Shown here: piece after piece, positions 9,463 to 18,016 of the stretch | Numbering within the stretch: position 1 is the first letter of the stretch | How the letters are laid out: the number at the start of each line of letters is the position of its first letter | Source of the DNA: Terriglobales bacterium | GTDB lineage: Bacteria > Acidobacteriota > Terriglobia > Bryobacterales > Bryobacteraceae | Reading direction: 5' to 3' | NCBI GenBank assembly: GCA_027485675.1 | Contig: JAIXQP010000025.1 | Location: 186,001-250,000 of the forward strand | DNA: 64,000 bases | Program-made: the position numbers and the translations under genes | Notes under the pieces: generated by a model | Databases searched by the model: none | What the model was told of the DNA's origin: nothing | What the model saw: only the letters and a program-made list of their open reading frames with translations

Positions 9463-9490
9463 TTGACACCCCCGGGCAATCCGCTATGCT
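9463..9490 (+). promoter_or_regulatory. Sigma-70-type promoter of recA
   Basis: TTGACA at 9463-9468 and TATGCT at 9485-9490 are separated by 16 bases, an excellent match to a housekeeping promoter. Transcription would begin near 9497, about 37 bases before the first candidate recA start and about 118 before the second. I see no LexA-type operator overlapping it. Confidence 0.8.
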
Positions 9491-9533
9491 GAAACAGGCG
9501 AAGAAATAGCGAAATACCTTCCGGGGAAAAATA

Positions 9534-10667
9534 ATGCTGGCTACTAGCGAAATGCCACGGGTTGTGGACACTATGGTGAAGGGCTCGAACACGGGTCCGC
9601 GACAGGAAAAGCTAATGTTGGACGAAAAAGAAAAAATGCGAGCCCTCCAAGCCACGCTTGGAGCCATTGAGAAGCAGTTTGGCAAAGGTTCCGTGCTCCG
9701 GCTCGGTTCGAAGGAATCGATTCAGCCGGTCGCGGTTATCCCGTCGGGCTCCATCTCCCTCGATCACGCCCTCGGCGTCGGCGGCTTTCCGCGTGGCCGC
9801 ATCATTGAGGTGTTCGGTCCGGAATCCTCCGGTAAGACCACCATCGCTCTCCAGGTCGTCGCCGAAGCCCAAAAGGCCGGCGGTGTCGCCGCCTTTGTCG
9901 ACGTCGAACACGCCCTCGATCCCGCCTACGCCCGCAAGCTTGGCGTCGATATCGATAACCTGCTCGTCTCGCAGCCGGACTTCGCCGAACAGGCCCTCGA
10001 AATCACCAACACCCTCATTCAGTCCGGCTCTATTGATGTGCTCGTCGTCGACTCCGTCGCCGCGCTCGTCCCCAAGGCCGAACTCGATGGCGAAATGGGC
10101 GATTCGTTCGTCGGCGTCCACGCCCGGCTCATGAGCCAGGCCATGCGCAAGCTCACCGGTATCGTCTCCAAGTCCAACACCTGCCTCATCTTCATCAACC
10201 AGATCCGCGAGAAGATCGGCGTCATGTTTGGCAGCCCGGAAACCACCACCGGCGGCCGCGCCCTGAAGTTTTATTCGAGCGTCCGCCTCGATATCCGCCG
10301 CATCAGCGCCCTCAAGGAAGGCGAAGAGGTCATCGGCAACCGGACGAAGGTGAAGGTCGTCAAGAACAAGGTCGCCCCGCCCTTCCGCGAAGCCGAGTTC
10401 GACATCATCTACGGCCAGGGCATCTCCCGCGAAGGCGACCTCATCGACCTCGCGGTGGCGAACAACGTCGTCGAAAAGTCCGGCTCCTGGTATAGCTACA
10501 AAGGCGATCGCATCGGCCAAGGCCGCGACAACGCCCGGCAGTTCATCAAAGACAATCCGGACTTCTTCCGCCGTATTGACGTCGAACTTCGCGACAAACT
10601 CGGCCTGGCTCAGGCACCGGTAAGCCCGGAGCAGGAGAAGGCGGCCGCCGCCAGCGCGAAGAAGTAA
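9534..10667 (+). CDS. recA: Recombinase RecA
   Basis: ATP-dependent strand-exchange protein for homologous recombination and coprotease for LexA-type repressors. All landmarks are present: Walker [10 protein letters not shown], the [10 protein letters not shown] block, loop L1/L2 regions and the [10 protein letters not shown]-type sequence. The longest reading from the ATG at 9534 gives 377 residues. An in-frame ATG at 9615 has a better Shine-Dalgarno (AGGAAAAG a few bases before it) and gives a 350-residue protein starting [11 protein letters not shown], the usual RecA beginning, so 9615 may be the true start. It has its own promoter and is followed by a perfect 12-bp hairpin. Confidence 0.97.
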   Translation: MLATSEMPRVVDTMVKGSNTGPRQEKLMLDEKEKMRALQATLGAIEKQFGKGSVLRLGSKESIQPVAVIPSGSISLDHALGVGGFPRGRIIEVFGPESSGKTTIALQVVAEAQKAGGVAAFVDVEHALDPAYARKLGVDIDNLLVSQPDFAEQALEITNTLIQSGSIDVLVVDSVAALVPKAELDGEMGDSFVGVHARLMSQAMRKLTGIVSKSNTCLIFINQIREKIGVMFGSPETTTGGRALKFYSSVRLDIRRISALKEGEEVIGNRTKVKVVKNKVAPPFREAEFDIIYGQGISREGDLIDLAVANNVVEKSGSWYSYKGDRIGQGRDNARQFIKDNPDFFRRIDVELRDKLGLAQAPVSPEQEKAAAASAKK

Positions 10668-10766
10668 ACACTGTTCGATTTCGCACACCTGAGGGCGGAA
10701 TCGCACAGTAAATGCGGACGAAACCCCCGCTCTATAGCAGCGTTTTCAATCACTTAGAGAATGGCC

Positions 10767-10801
10767 CGCGGACTGCATTTATACCAAATATGCAGTCCGC
10801 G
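10767..10801. repeat. Perfect 12-bp inverted repeat between convergent genes
   Basis: CGCGGACTGCAT at 10767-10778 is exactly complementary to 10790-10801, with an 11-base loop. It sits 100 bases after recA and 52 bases beyond the end of the convergent LssY_C gene, where a bidirectional terminator would be placed. Neither strand has a T-run after the stem, so it may instead be a transcript-stabilising hairpin or a protein site. The rest of the 185-base gap shows nothing that I recognise. Confidence 0.6.
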
Positions 10802-10852
10802 AAGCCCCTTTCTCACTACCTGCTGGTCGCCTTCGCTCTCGCGATGGGCCTG

Positions 10853-12898
10853 TCACTGTTGCACAACGTCCGTCTTAGCCAAGTCAGCCTGGACGATACG
10901 AACTATCGTCTCGAGCAGCGCGGCTCTCGGGAACCGGGTCTTATCCATGTTGCTCCGGATAGTCGAGTCGGGAGACTTGTCGAACGACAAGGCCACCGCG
11001 AAGTGATCCCCTTTCGCTACACCGAGATACTTGCTTCCGGGTACGATCGCATCCTGTCGCGTCAACTGGCCGTCATGGATCGGATCGAACGAATTCATCA
11101 GCATCCACGTCTGCAGGAGTGCCTTCGAAGTATTCTCCTTGCTGCTTGCCGCCACTACTGAGTAAGTCGGAACCATCGGATTCGGAAACGACGCCAGAAA
11201 CGCCTGCCGGGCCGCCTTCGAAAGACTCTTGAATCCGGAGGACATATCCCCCCGGCAGGTCTTGAACTTAAACTGCTGAATCCATCGGTCGGCCTGCCCC
11301 GGCATGGCGTCCGCAATCGGCGACCCGCCGCTGGCTCCGGCCACGCTGACAAACGCGGCAACCTTATCCGCAATCCCCTCGCGCGCCAGCGCCTCTTGGA
11401 TATCCGGTGTGCCTTTGCTGTAGCCCACCAGAATCCACTTCCGCTGGTCCGTCTTCCAGCTCTCGTTCACGTACTTGGCAATCTCCTTCGCGTTCACTTC
11501 CGCGGCGTCGTTGCCCACCTGCAGCAGCTCCGCCGTCACGCCGTACTGCTTCCTTAACGATCGAATCCCCTCGTCAAACGCCGGGCTCTCCGCGAAACAG
11601 GAACTCATAAAGCCGGGAACCACCAGCACCCGGTACTCTTTCGTCACCGGCCCAAGCTTCACATCGCTCTTGCCCGGCTTCTGCACCCAGTCCTGGCAGC
11701 CGCCCCAGCTGCCCGTGTCCGGGTTGTTCTGCACGAGGACACTGCAGAAGGTATCGCTGAACACTTCGCTAGAGTCCTGCTCGTCGTTCTCCATGTAGAT
11801 GATCAGCGTCCGGCCGTCGGAGACGAACTCCTGCCCGTGCGCCGTCTTCGCCTTCAGCAGCGGGTTCTTCACGGTCATGTACTCCCGCGCCGCCACCATC
11901 CCGGTATCGTGCAGGCTCTGCCCGATAAAGTCCCGCTCCTTATCCGTCTCCGGATCAATCTTGTGGGTAATTTTCCCGTTCCGCTGATCCTTGTCGAAAC
12001 CCACGTCGTGCGTCCCGGCGCCCGCCCAAACGGTCCGCCCGCCCACTTTGAACGGCGCCCGCCAGATCCGGAAATGGTGCCGCGCCGCCACCACCATCAG
12101 CGGATCGGCGTAAGCCCAGCCATAATCCTGCGGCCGGTCGAACAGATACAGCTCGCTCATCGGAATCGTCAGGTAGGCTTGCTTTGAAAAACTCGCTAAA
12201 GCGCCCCGCAGGATGGTGTCCTTAATGGACCGGTCCACCGTCACCCAATCCCCGGCCTGCAGCGCCGCCACCACCTGCACCTCGCTGCCCACGATAAAGA
12301 AGTTCACGCGGTCGCCCGGCGTCCCGTCCTTATCGCCCACCCGCACCGGCACCGAGTTCAACTGCTCGTCCGTCATCTTCACGAGCGGCAACTGCGCCTT
12401 CGCCGCCGTCGCCACCGGCGCCACGCGCTCCAACTTCACCGTAAACGCGCCGTCGGCGCCATCGGTCGGCGCCTGGTTAATGCCCAAAAACAGCCGACCC
12501 TTTACGGGCACCCGCCGCTCTCCTTTCGGACCGATCAGAAACGGGCGGTTCGTCGCACTCTCGCCCACCCGGCCCACCAGCGCCCCCCGCTTCCCGTCCG
12601 TCACCGGAAACGCCTTGATCATGTCCAGCCACCCGCGGGCAATCCCGTCCGGCAGCACCTCTCGGCCGTTGTAGCGCAGTGCGCCGGCCGCCGTGAACCG
12701 CAGCGTCTCCCCCGCCGCCACGTCAATCCCGGTGTCGGTCCACTGCTTATTCCCCGGCACCGTCAACTCCACCGTGCCGCCCTTCGGCGCTGCCGTTGCC
12801 GCGGTCGAGGCCGGCTTTACTGCGTCATACCGGCTCGCCGGCGTCTGCGCCAGCATCATCCCACCCCACACCAAACCCATCCACCAAATCCGCTTCAT
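10853..12898 (-). CDS. Exported LssY_C domain and alpha/beta-hydrolase fusion
   Basis: Large secreted protein, 681 residues, with three parts. After a signal peptide (MKRIWWMGLVWGGMMLAQ), residues 40-165 form a beta-rich domain similar to the lectin-like PA-IL fold. Residues 190-350 match the LssY C-terminal domain pattern (GDxVN, LLF-type DRPQDYGWAYADP, HHFRIWRAP, AGAGTHDVGFDKDQRNGKITHKID). Residues 440-650 are an alpha/beta-hydrolase-like domain with a GYSKG nucleophile elbow. It may cleave an envelope lipid or ester. The gene is the last of a four-gene minus-strand run and overlaps the preceding hydrolase gene by 4 bases. Confidence 0.7.
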   Translation of the reverse strand: MKRIWWMGLVWGGMMLAQTPASRYDAVKPASTAATAAPKGGTVELTVPGNKQWTDTGIDVAAGETLRFTAAGALRYNGREVLPDGIARGWLDMIKAFPVTDGKRGALVGRVGESATNRPFLIGPKGERRVPVKGRLFLGINQAPTDGADGAFTVKLERVAPVATAAKAQLPLVKMTDEQLNSVPVRVGDKDGTPGDRVNFFIVGSEVQVVAALQAGDWVTVDRSIKDTILRGALASFSKQAYLTIPMSELYLFDRPQDYGWAYADPLMVVAARHHFRIWRAPFKVGGRTVWAGAGTHDVGFDKDQRNGKITHKIDPETDKERDFIGQSLHDTGMVAAREYMTVKNPLLKAKTAHGQEFVSDGRTLIIYMENDEQDSSEVFSDTFCSVLVQNNPDTGSWGGCQDWVQKPGKSDVKLGPVTKEYRVLVVPGFMSSCFAESPAFDEGIRSLRKQYGVTAELLQVGNDAAEVNAKEIAKYVNESWKTDQRKWILVGYSKGTPDIQEALAREGIADKVAAFVSVAGASGGSPIADAMPGQADRWIQQFKFKTCRGDMSSGFKSLSKAARQAFLASFPNPMVPTYSVVAASSKENTSKALLQTWMLMNSFDPIHDGQLTRQDAIVPGSKYLGVAKGDHFAVALSFDKSPDSTIRSNMDKTRFPRAALLETIVRIVQADLAKTDVVQQ

Positions 12899-13635
12899 CG
12901 AATCGACTCCAAAATCGCGTTCGTCAACTCTGGCGGCGCCAGAATCAATCCCTTAATCTGTGCCCAGAGTAGCGGATCGGCCTCCATCCGCGCGTGCCCC
13001 CCGCCAAACACCCGCCGCAAGCTCATCTCCGGCAGCGGATACAGCGACCATACCGGATACCGAAACCGGAAGTTCCCTAGGATCTTCGTCTGCCGCGGGT
13101 CCATCGCCTGAATGTAGTCCTCGCCCCGCACGGTCAAAACCTCTTTCTGGTAGAAGTTCACGGCTCGCTTCACGTTCGGCGGAATGTGTCCGTCCCGCCG
13201 CATCGAAACGCTATCCACCTGCACGGTCAGGTCTACCGTCACCCCTGCCTTCCGCAGATCCTTCGCCAGCCGCACCACTTCGCCGCCGCCCAGGCTCTGC
13301 CCGTACAGAATCAGCTTCACGCGGCTCCGCTCCTCCGGGTCCAGCTTCTTGTTCCTGTTCGCGTCCAAGGCGGAGAGAACCAATCGCTTCGCCTCCCGGT
13401 GCCGGAAGTGCGCCAGCGTTTCGGCGTAGACATTCGGCAATCGCATGGCCCGGATGTCCAGCGCCACCTTGCGCACCCCCCGGTCCGGGTCGTTCCAGCG
13501 GTCCAGCCCGCCCACGAATCCCAAAATCAGGGTGCTGCCCTCCGGCAGCGGTGTCGGGATCGACAAGTCCTTCATGGCCTGCGCCCTGGCCCCGCCGCAA
13601 CAGGCGAGCAACATAAAAACTACCCTTGGTAACAT
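12895..13635 (-). CDS. Secreted alpha/beta-hydrolase-like protein
   Basis: Probable exported esterase/lipase relative of 246 residues. It has a signal peptide (cleavage near ARA-QA, residue 19), a GQSLGG nucleophile elbow near residue 112 and a GGGH motif near the C-terminus that could supply the catalytic His. A DANRNKKLDPEE segment near residues 91-102 reads like an EF-hand calcium loop. The stop-start overlap with the downstream LssY_C hydrolase suggests translational coupling and joint action. Substrate unknown. Confidence 0.65.
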   Translation of the reverse strand: MLPRVVFMLLACCGGARAQAMKDLSIPTPLPEGSTLILGFVGGLDRWNDPDRGVRKVALDIRAMRLPNVYAETLAHFRHREAKRLVLSALDANRNKKLDPEERSRVKLILYGQSLGGGEVVRLAKDLRKAGVTVDLTVQVDSVSMRRDGHIPPNVKRAVNFYQKEVLTVRGEDYIQAMDPRQTKILGNFRFRYPVWSLYPLPEMSLRRVFGGGHARMEADPLLWAQIKGLILAPPELTNAILESIR

Positions 13636-13675
13636 CCGTATCCCCTAGATGTCACACCGCCCCGTGGCGTTTCCG

Positions 13676-13999
13676 CTAACTGGCCACCACCGCCGTCCCC
13701 GACACCGAAACCATCAACATCGATCCCCCCGAGCCCACCTGAATCGTCTCGTAGTCGATATCGATCCCGATCACGGCATTGGCGCCCATGTGCCGGGCCT
13801 GCTCCTGAATCTCCTCCATGGCAATCGCCTTCGCCTTCCGCAGCTCCGCTTCGTAGGCGCCACTCCGGCCGCCGACAATGTCGGTGATCTTGGCGAAGAA
13901 GTCCCGGAAGACGTTCGCCCCCAGAATCGCTTCGCCGGAGACGATCCCCAGATAATGAATCTGCCGTCCCTCCAGGGTCGATGTCGTCGAAAGCAGCAT
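13676..13999 (-). CDS. YbjQ/UPF0145 family protein
   Basis: Small cytoplasmic protein of 107 residues in the YbjQ family, which forms pentamers and is often called heavy-metal-binding although its role is not settled. The family signatures are clear: the N-terminal [19 protein letters not shown], the central [14 protein letters not shown] and the [12 protein letters not shown] block. It follows the arylesterase gene after 5 bases and precedes the secreted hydrolase by 40, so it belongs to the same minus-strand unit. Confidence 0.9.
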   Translation of the reverse strand: MLLSTTSTLEGRQIHYLGIVSGEAILGANVFRDFFAKITDIVGGRSGAYEAELRKAKAIAMEEIQEQARHMGANAVIGIDIDYETIQVGSGGSMLMVSVSGTAVVAS

Positions 14000-14004
14000 G
14001 GTTC

Positions 14005-14682
14005 CTACCTCTTCCGCAGTAGCGGCGCCAACGCCGGAAATACATTCCGGTTAGCCACGATCTTACAACCCTCGGCCGTCGGGTGAATCCCGTCCTGCTG
14101 CATCAGCTTCGGCACCGTCGCCACGCCTTCAAGCAGAAACCCGATCCGCGGCACCTTATGCTTCGCCGCCAGCGCCGGATACATCCGCTCAAAATCCCGA
14201 ATGTACTCCGGCCCGTAGTTCGGCGGCAGGGTGATCCCCGCCAGCAGCACCTTCGCCCCGGCCCCCTTGAAGGCCGTAATCATCTTGTCCAGATTCTCCT
14301 TGCTCAGCGACACCGGTAAACCGCGCAACCCGTCGTTCCCGCCGAGTTCGACAATCACCACCTCCGGCTTCTCCGCCAGCGCCTGCGGAATCCGCTCCAC
14401 GCCGCCGCTCGTCGTATCGCCGCTCACGCCCTGGTTCACCACCCGGTAGGCGTAGCCCTTCTCGTCGAGCGCCTTCTGCAGGTAGTCCGGATAGGACTCT
14501 CCCGCGTCCAACCCATAACCCGCGCTCAGGCTATCGCCGAAGGCAACAATCACCGGCCGGTCCTCTTTCTTGACCACCTTCGCCGGCGCCGCCGCCGGAA
14601 CAGGCGCTGGTTCGGCCACCGGCTCCGCGGGCTTGCTACACCCCACCAGCAAAACAACCAAAGTTACAAGGCAAATCCGCAT
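14005..14682 (-). CDS. tesA: Lipoprotein GDSL esterase/lysophospholipase (TesA-like)
   Basis: SGNH-hydrolase relative of E. coli TesA, acting on thioesters or lysophospholipids at the envelope. Block [11 protein letters not shown], block III GGND and block V DGIHPT carry Ser, Asn, Asp and His. Unlike TesA it has a lipoprotein signal (LVGC lipobox with Cys near residue 15) and a Pro/Ala-rich linker, so it should be membrane-anchored. It is divergent, 18 bases away, from the ybbA-ybbP pair, the same arrangement as in E. coli, which suggests a conserved link between the esterase and the transporter. Confidence 0.9.
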   Translation of the reverse strand: MRICLVTLVVLLVGCSKPAEPVAEPAPVPAAAPAKVVKKEDRPVIVAFGDSLSAGYGLDAGESYPDYLQKALDEKGYAYRVVNQGVSGDTTSGGVERIPQALAEKPEVVIVELGGNDGLRGLPVSLSKENLDKMITAFKGAGAKVLLAGITLPPNYGPEYIRDFERMYPALAAKHKVPRIGFLLEGVATVPKLMQQDGIHPTAEGCKIVANRNVFPALAPLLRKR

Positions 14683-14700
14683 CTAATGCCATAATAAGGC

Positions 14701-15402
14701 TTGGCGACCACCCTAGACTCCTCCCCCTCTCCCGCCATTCGTGTCCGCGGGCTCACCAAGTCGATCACCACCCCCTCCCACCGGGTGGATATCCTACGCG
14801 GCCTCGATTTCGACGTACCCGCCGGCCAGTTCGTCGCCATCATGGGACCCTCCGGCAGCGGCAAAAGCACCCTGCTCGGCCTCCTCGCCGGCCTCGATAA
14901 TCCCACCGCCGGCAGCATCCTCCTCGACGGCGAAGAGATCGTCGGCCTCTCGGAGGATAACCTCGCCCGGCTCCGCGGCCGCAAGCTGGGGTTCGTTTTC
15001 CAGAGCTACCAACTCATCCCCACCCTCACCGCCGAAGAGAACGTCCTCCTCCCCGCCGAACTCTCCGGCGCCACCGGCAACCCCGAAAAGCGCGCCCAGG
15101 AGCTCCTCGATAGCGTCGGCCTCTCCCAACGCCGCGACCACTATCCCGTCCAGCTCTCCGGCGGCGAACAACAACGCGTCGCCCTCGCTCGCGCCTTCAT
15201 GCTCGCCCCGCCCATCCTCATGGCCGACGAGCCCACCGGCAACCTCGACTCCTCGAACGGCCAGCACGTCCTCGATCTCCTCCTCACCATGAACCGCCAG
15301 GAGCGCACGACCCTCGTCCTCGTCACCCACGACCCCCAACTCGCGGCCCGCGCCGACCGCCGTCTCCTGATGCGTGATGGAGTCATCGTCAGTGACGAAT
15401 AG
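14701..15402 (+). CDS. ybbA: ABC transporter ATP-binding protein, YbbA/LolD type
   Basis: Cytoplasmic ATPase that would power the membrane protein encoded next. The 233-residue protein has Walker A GPSGSGKST, the signature LSGGEQQR and Walker B ILMADEPTGNLD, with spacing typical of the LolD/MacB/YbbA group. The start is a TTG at 14701, preceded by an AAGG. Its final 29 bases overlap the permease gene, which indicates coupled translation. Together with the divergent tesA-like gene this reproduces the known tesA/ybbA/ybbP neighbourhood. Confidence 0.92.
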   Translation: MATTLDSSPSPAIRVRGLTKSITTPSHRVDILRGLDFDVPAGQFVAIMGPSGSGKSTLLGLLAGLDNPTAGSILLDGEEIVGLSEDNLARLRGRKLGFVFQSYQLIPTLTAEENVLLPAELSGATGNPEKRAQELLDSVGLSQRRDHYPVQLSGGEQQRVALARAFMLAPPILMADEPTGNLDSSNGQHVLDLLLTMNRQERTTLVLVTHDPQLAARADRRLLMRDGVIVSDE

Positions 15403-17974
15403 CGGCCTGTCCTATTCCACCGCCCTGAAGATCGCCTGGCGCGAGTCCCGCTCCTCGGCCTCCCGTTTTCTGTTCGTCATCCTGGCCGTCGCTATCGGCA
15501 CCGGCTCGCTGACGGGTGTCCGCGGCTTCTCCCGCTCCTTCCGCGCCATGCTGCTCAAGGACGCCCGCACCCTCATGGCCGCCGATCTCTCAGTCCGCGT
15601 CTTCGAGCAACCCACCGAAGACCAATTGGCTTCGTTTCGTAATTGGGAGGCGCGCGGCCTCGAACGCACCTGGATCACCGAAACCGTCTCCATGCTCTCG
15701 GGCGACGCCGTCGCCGTCCCGCAACTCATCGCCGTCAAGGCCGTCGACGCGAGCAAGTACCCGTTCTACGGCCAGGTCACCACCACCACCGGCATCGCGC
15801 TGCCGGACGCCCTCGCCGGCGACGGCGTCGGCGTCTCCGATGATCTGCTTACGCGCACCGGCCTCACCCTTGGCTCGAGAGTCCGCATCGGCTCTGAGGC
15901 CTTCACCATCCGCGCCGTGCTCCTCGAGGAGCCGGACCGCATGAGCGGCTCGGTCAATGTCGGCCCCCGCGTCATGATGTCCCGCGAAAGCCTGGAACGC
16001 ACCGGCCTCACGCAGCTCGGCTCCCGCGCGAGCCAGCGCCACCTCTTCCGCATCCCCTCCGCCAAGGCCGACGAGATCATCCAGAAAGTCCGCGACGATC
16101 TGAAGAAGGTCTTCCCGGACGCCGTCATCGCCGACTACCGCGAAACCCACCCCCTCATCACCCGCGGCCTGAACAACGCCACCACCTTCCTCAGTCTCGT
16201 TTCGCTCATCGCCCTCGTCGTGGGCGCTCTCGGCGTCGCCATGGCCATGCAGTCTCACCTGCAAACCAAGCTCGATTCCATCGCCATCATCAAAGCCCTC
16301 GGCGGCCGATCCTCCCATATCCTCCGCATCTATCTCTCGCAGACCCTCGTCCTCGCCCTCGCCGGCGGCGTCATCGGGCTGATCATCGGGCTCGGCGTTC
16401 AGTTCCTGTTCCCCGTCCTCATTTCGAAATTCTTTCCCGTCTCGCCCACCATCGAATTTGAGTGGCTCTCCATCGTCGAAGGCCTCGGCCTCGCCGTCCT
16501 GTCCACCCTCCTCTTCACCCTTCCCACGCTGCTCGGCATCCGGCAGATCCGCCCCATCGTCATCCTCCGCCGCGATATGGAAGGCGACGCCCCGCCCGCT
16601 GCCGAACGCTGGAAACAGTGGCGCGCCTCCGCCTTCGCCGGCCTGTTGATCCTCATTGGCATGACCGCCATGGCCACGGTCCTCATCGACGCCAATTGGC
16701 GCGACGCCCTCAAAGTCAGCGCCTGGTTTGTCGGCGGCTTGACGGTCGCCCTCTTCGCCCTCGCCGGCCTCAGTTGGGCTCTCCTGCGCGGCATCCGGCT
16801 CCTCCTCCGCGCCCCCGGCCGCAGCATTCCCTCCGCCCTCCGCCACGGCCTCGCCAACCTCTACCGCCCCGGCAACCACGCCGAAGCCGTCCTGGTCGCT
16901 CTCGGCGTCGGCGTCATGTTCACGTTGACCGTCTACCTCCTCCAAAGCAGTCTGCTCGGGCAGATCGCGGCCAGCGCTCCGCCCGGCATGCCCAACGTCT
17001 TCCTCATCAACATCACCGAAAGCGACCGCGTCGCCGTGAAGGCTTTCCTGGAAAAGGGTCCCGGCGTCGAAGGCGACGTCATCGTCTCCGCCACGGCCAG
17101 CGGCCGGATCAAAGCGATTGACGGCAAGCCCATCGAACAGATCGCCGTCGAAGGCCCCGTCAAACGCTATCTCCGGGCCCGGAGTCTCACCTGGAACGCC
17201 GAACTCCCCAAACAGATCGAAGTCCTCGCCGGCGCCTGGTGGAAAACCTGGTCCCCCGACCGCCCCGAAATCGCCGTCAGCCGGGATACGGCCCTGCTCC
17301 TCGGGGTTAAGCCCGGCTCCGTCATGGATTGGGACTGCGGCGGCCGGCTGATCGCCATGCGCGTGGTGGCCATCTATCGCACGGAAGCCGTCGGCCCCGG
17401 CTCGAACACCGAGTTCATCACGAGTCCCGATACCCTCCGCCAAGTCCCGATGCTCTATTTCGGCGCAGCCCGCGTCGCCCCCGCGCAAATCCCCCAACTC
17501 CAAAAGCTATCCTTCGATAAGTTCCCCGCCATCACCGTGATCAACCTGGCTGACGTCCTCGACCGCGTCCAGGAAGTCATCGACCAGGTGGCTCTCGTCG
17601 TCCGCTCCATCTCGGCTTTCTCCATCCTCGCCGGTATGATCATCCTGGCCTCCAGCGTCGCCGGCTCCCGCGTACGCCGGATCCGCGAAGTGGTGATCCT
17701 CAAAACGCTCGGCGCCACGCGCCGCCGCATCGCCCGCACGTTTACGGTCGAGTTCCTGCTACTCGGCGGCGTGGCCGGGCTGATGGGCAGCCTCCTCGCC
17801 AGCGCCTTCGCGAACCTCCTTCTTACCCGCCTCCTCGACGCCAAGTTCGTCTTCTCTCCGTGGCCCAACCTGGCGGCCATCGTGGCCAGCGCCTTGATTG
17901 CCCTCGCCGCCGGATGGCTCGCCAGCTTCCGCATTCTGGGTCAGAAGCCCCTTGAAATCCTCCGGAATGAGTAG
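15374..17974 (+). CDS. ybbP: ABC transporter permease, YbbP type, two FtsX domains
   Basis: Large membrane subunit of 866 residues for the YbbA ATPase. Hydrophobic segments near residues 28-48, 270-295, 315-345 and 360-385 form the first FtsX unit, and three near 730-860 the second, with a further group of segments around 410-520 between them; large periplasmic domains lie in between. This is the YbbP/FtsX layout for moving lipid-like or hydrophobic substrates out of the inner membrane. Start choice is open between GTG 15374 and the adjacent ATG 15377. No membrane-fusion or outer-membrane partner is adjacent. Confidence 0.88.
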   Translation: MMESSSVTNSGLSYSTALKIAWRESRSSASRFLFVILAVAIGTGSLTGVRGFSRSFRAMLLKDARTLMAADLSVRVFEQPTEDQLASFRNWEARGLERTWITETVSMLSGDAVAVPQLIAVKAVDASKYPFYGQVTTTTGIALPDALAGDGVGVSDDLLTRTGLTLGSRVRIGSEAFTIRAVLLEEPDRMSGSVNVGPRVMMSRESLERTGLTQLGSRASQRHLFRIPSAKADEIIQKVRDDLKKVFPDAVIADYRETHPLITRGLNNATTFLSLVSLIALVVGALGVAMAMQSHLQTKLDSIAIIKALGGRSSHILRIYLSQTLVLALAGGVIGLIIGLGVQFLFPVLISKFFPVSPTIEFEWLSIVEGLGLAVLSTLLFTLPTLLGIRQIRPIVILRRDMEGDAPPAAERWKQWRASAFAGLLILIGMTAMATVLIDANWRDALKVSAWFVGGLTVALFALAGLSWALLRGIRLLLRAPGRSIPSALRHGLANLYRPGNHAEAVLVALGVGVMFTLTVYLLQSSLLGQIAASAPPGMPNVFLINITESDRVAVKAFLEKGPGVEGDVIVSATASGRIKAIDGKPIEQIAVEGPVKRYLRARSLTWNAELPKQIEVLAGAWWKTWSPDRPEIAVSRDTALLLGVKPGSVMDWDCGGRLIAMRVVAIYRTEAVGPGSNTEFITSPDTLRQVPMLYFGAARVAPAQIPQLQKLSFDKFPAITVINLADVLDRVQEVIDQVALVVRSISAFSILAGMIILASSVAGSRVRRIREVVILKTLGATRRRIARTFTVEFLLLGGVAGLMGSLLASAFANLLLTRLLDAKFVFSPWPNLAAIVASALIALAAGWLASFRILGQKPLEILRNE

Positions 17975-18016
17975 GGTACGTTATGGTAGACTTCGCTCAG
18001 TTAGAAGGCAAATGGA

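Noticed and set aside
10712-11161. Plus-strand frame of 149 codons after recA with a hydrophobic stretch
   Set aside because: Most of it is antisense to the well-supported LssY_C gene, it spans the hairpin at 10767-10801 and it has no good ribosome site.
15590-17503. 637-codon minus-strand open frame opposite ybbP
   Set aside because: Low-complexity Asp/Glu/Gly-rich shadow of a real permease gene with FtsX-type segments.
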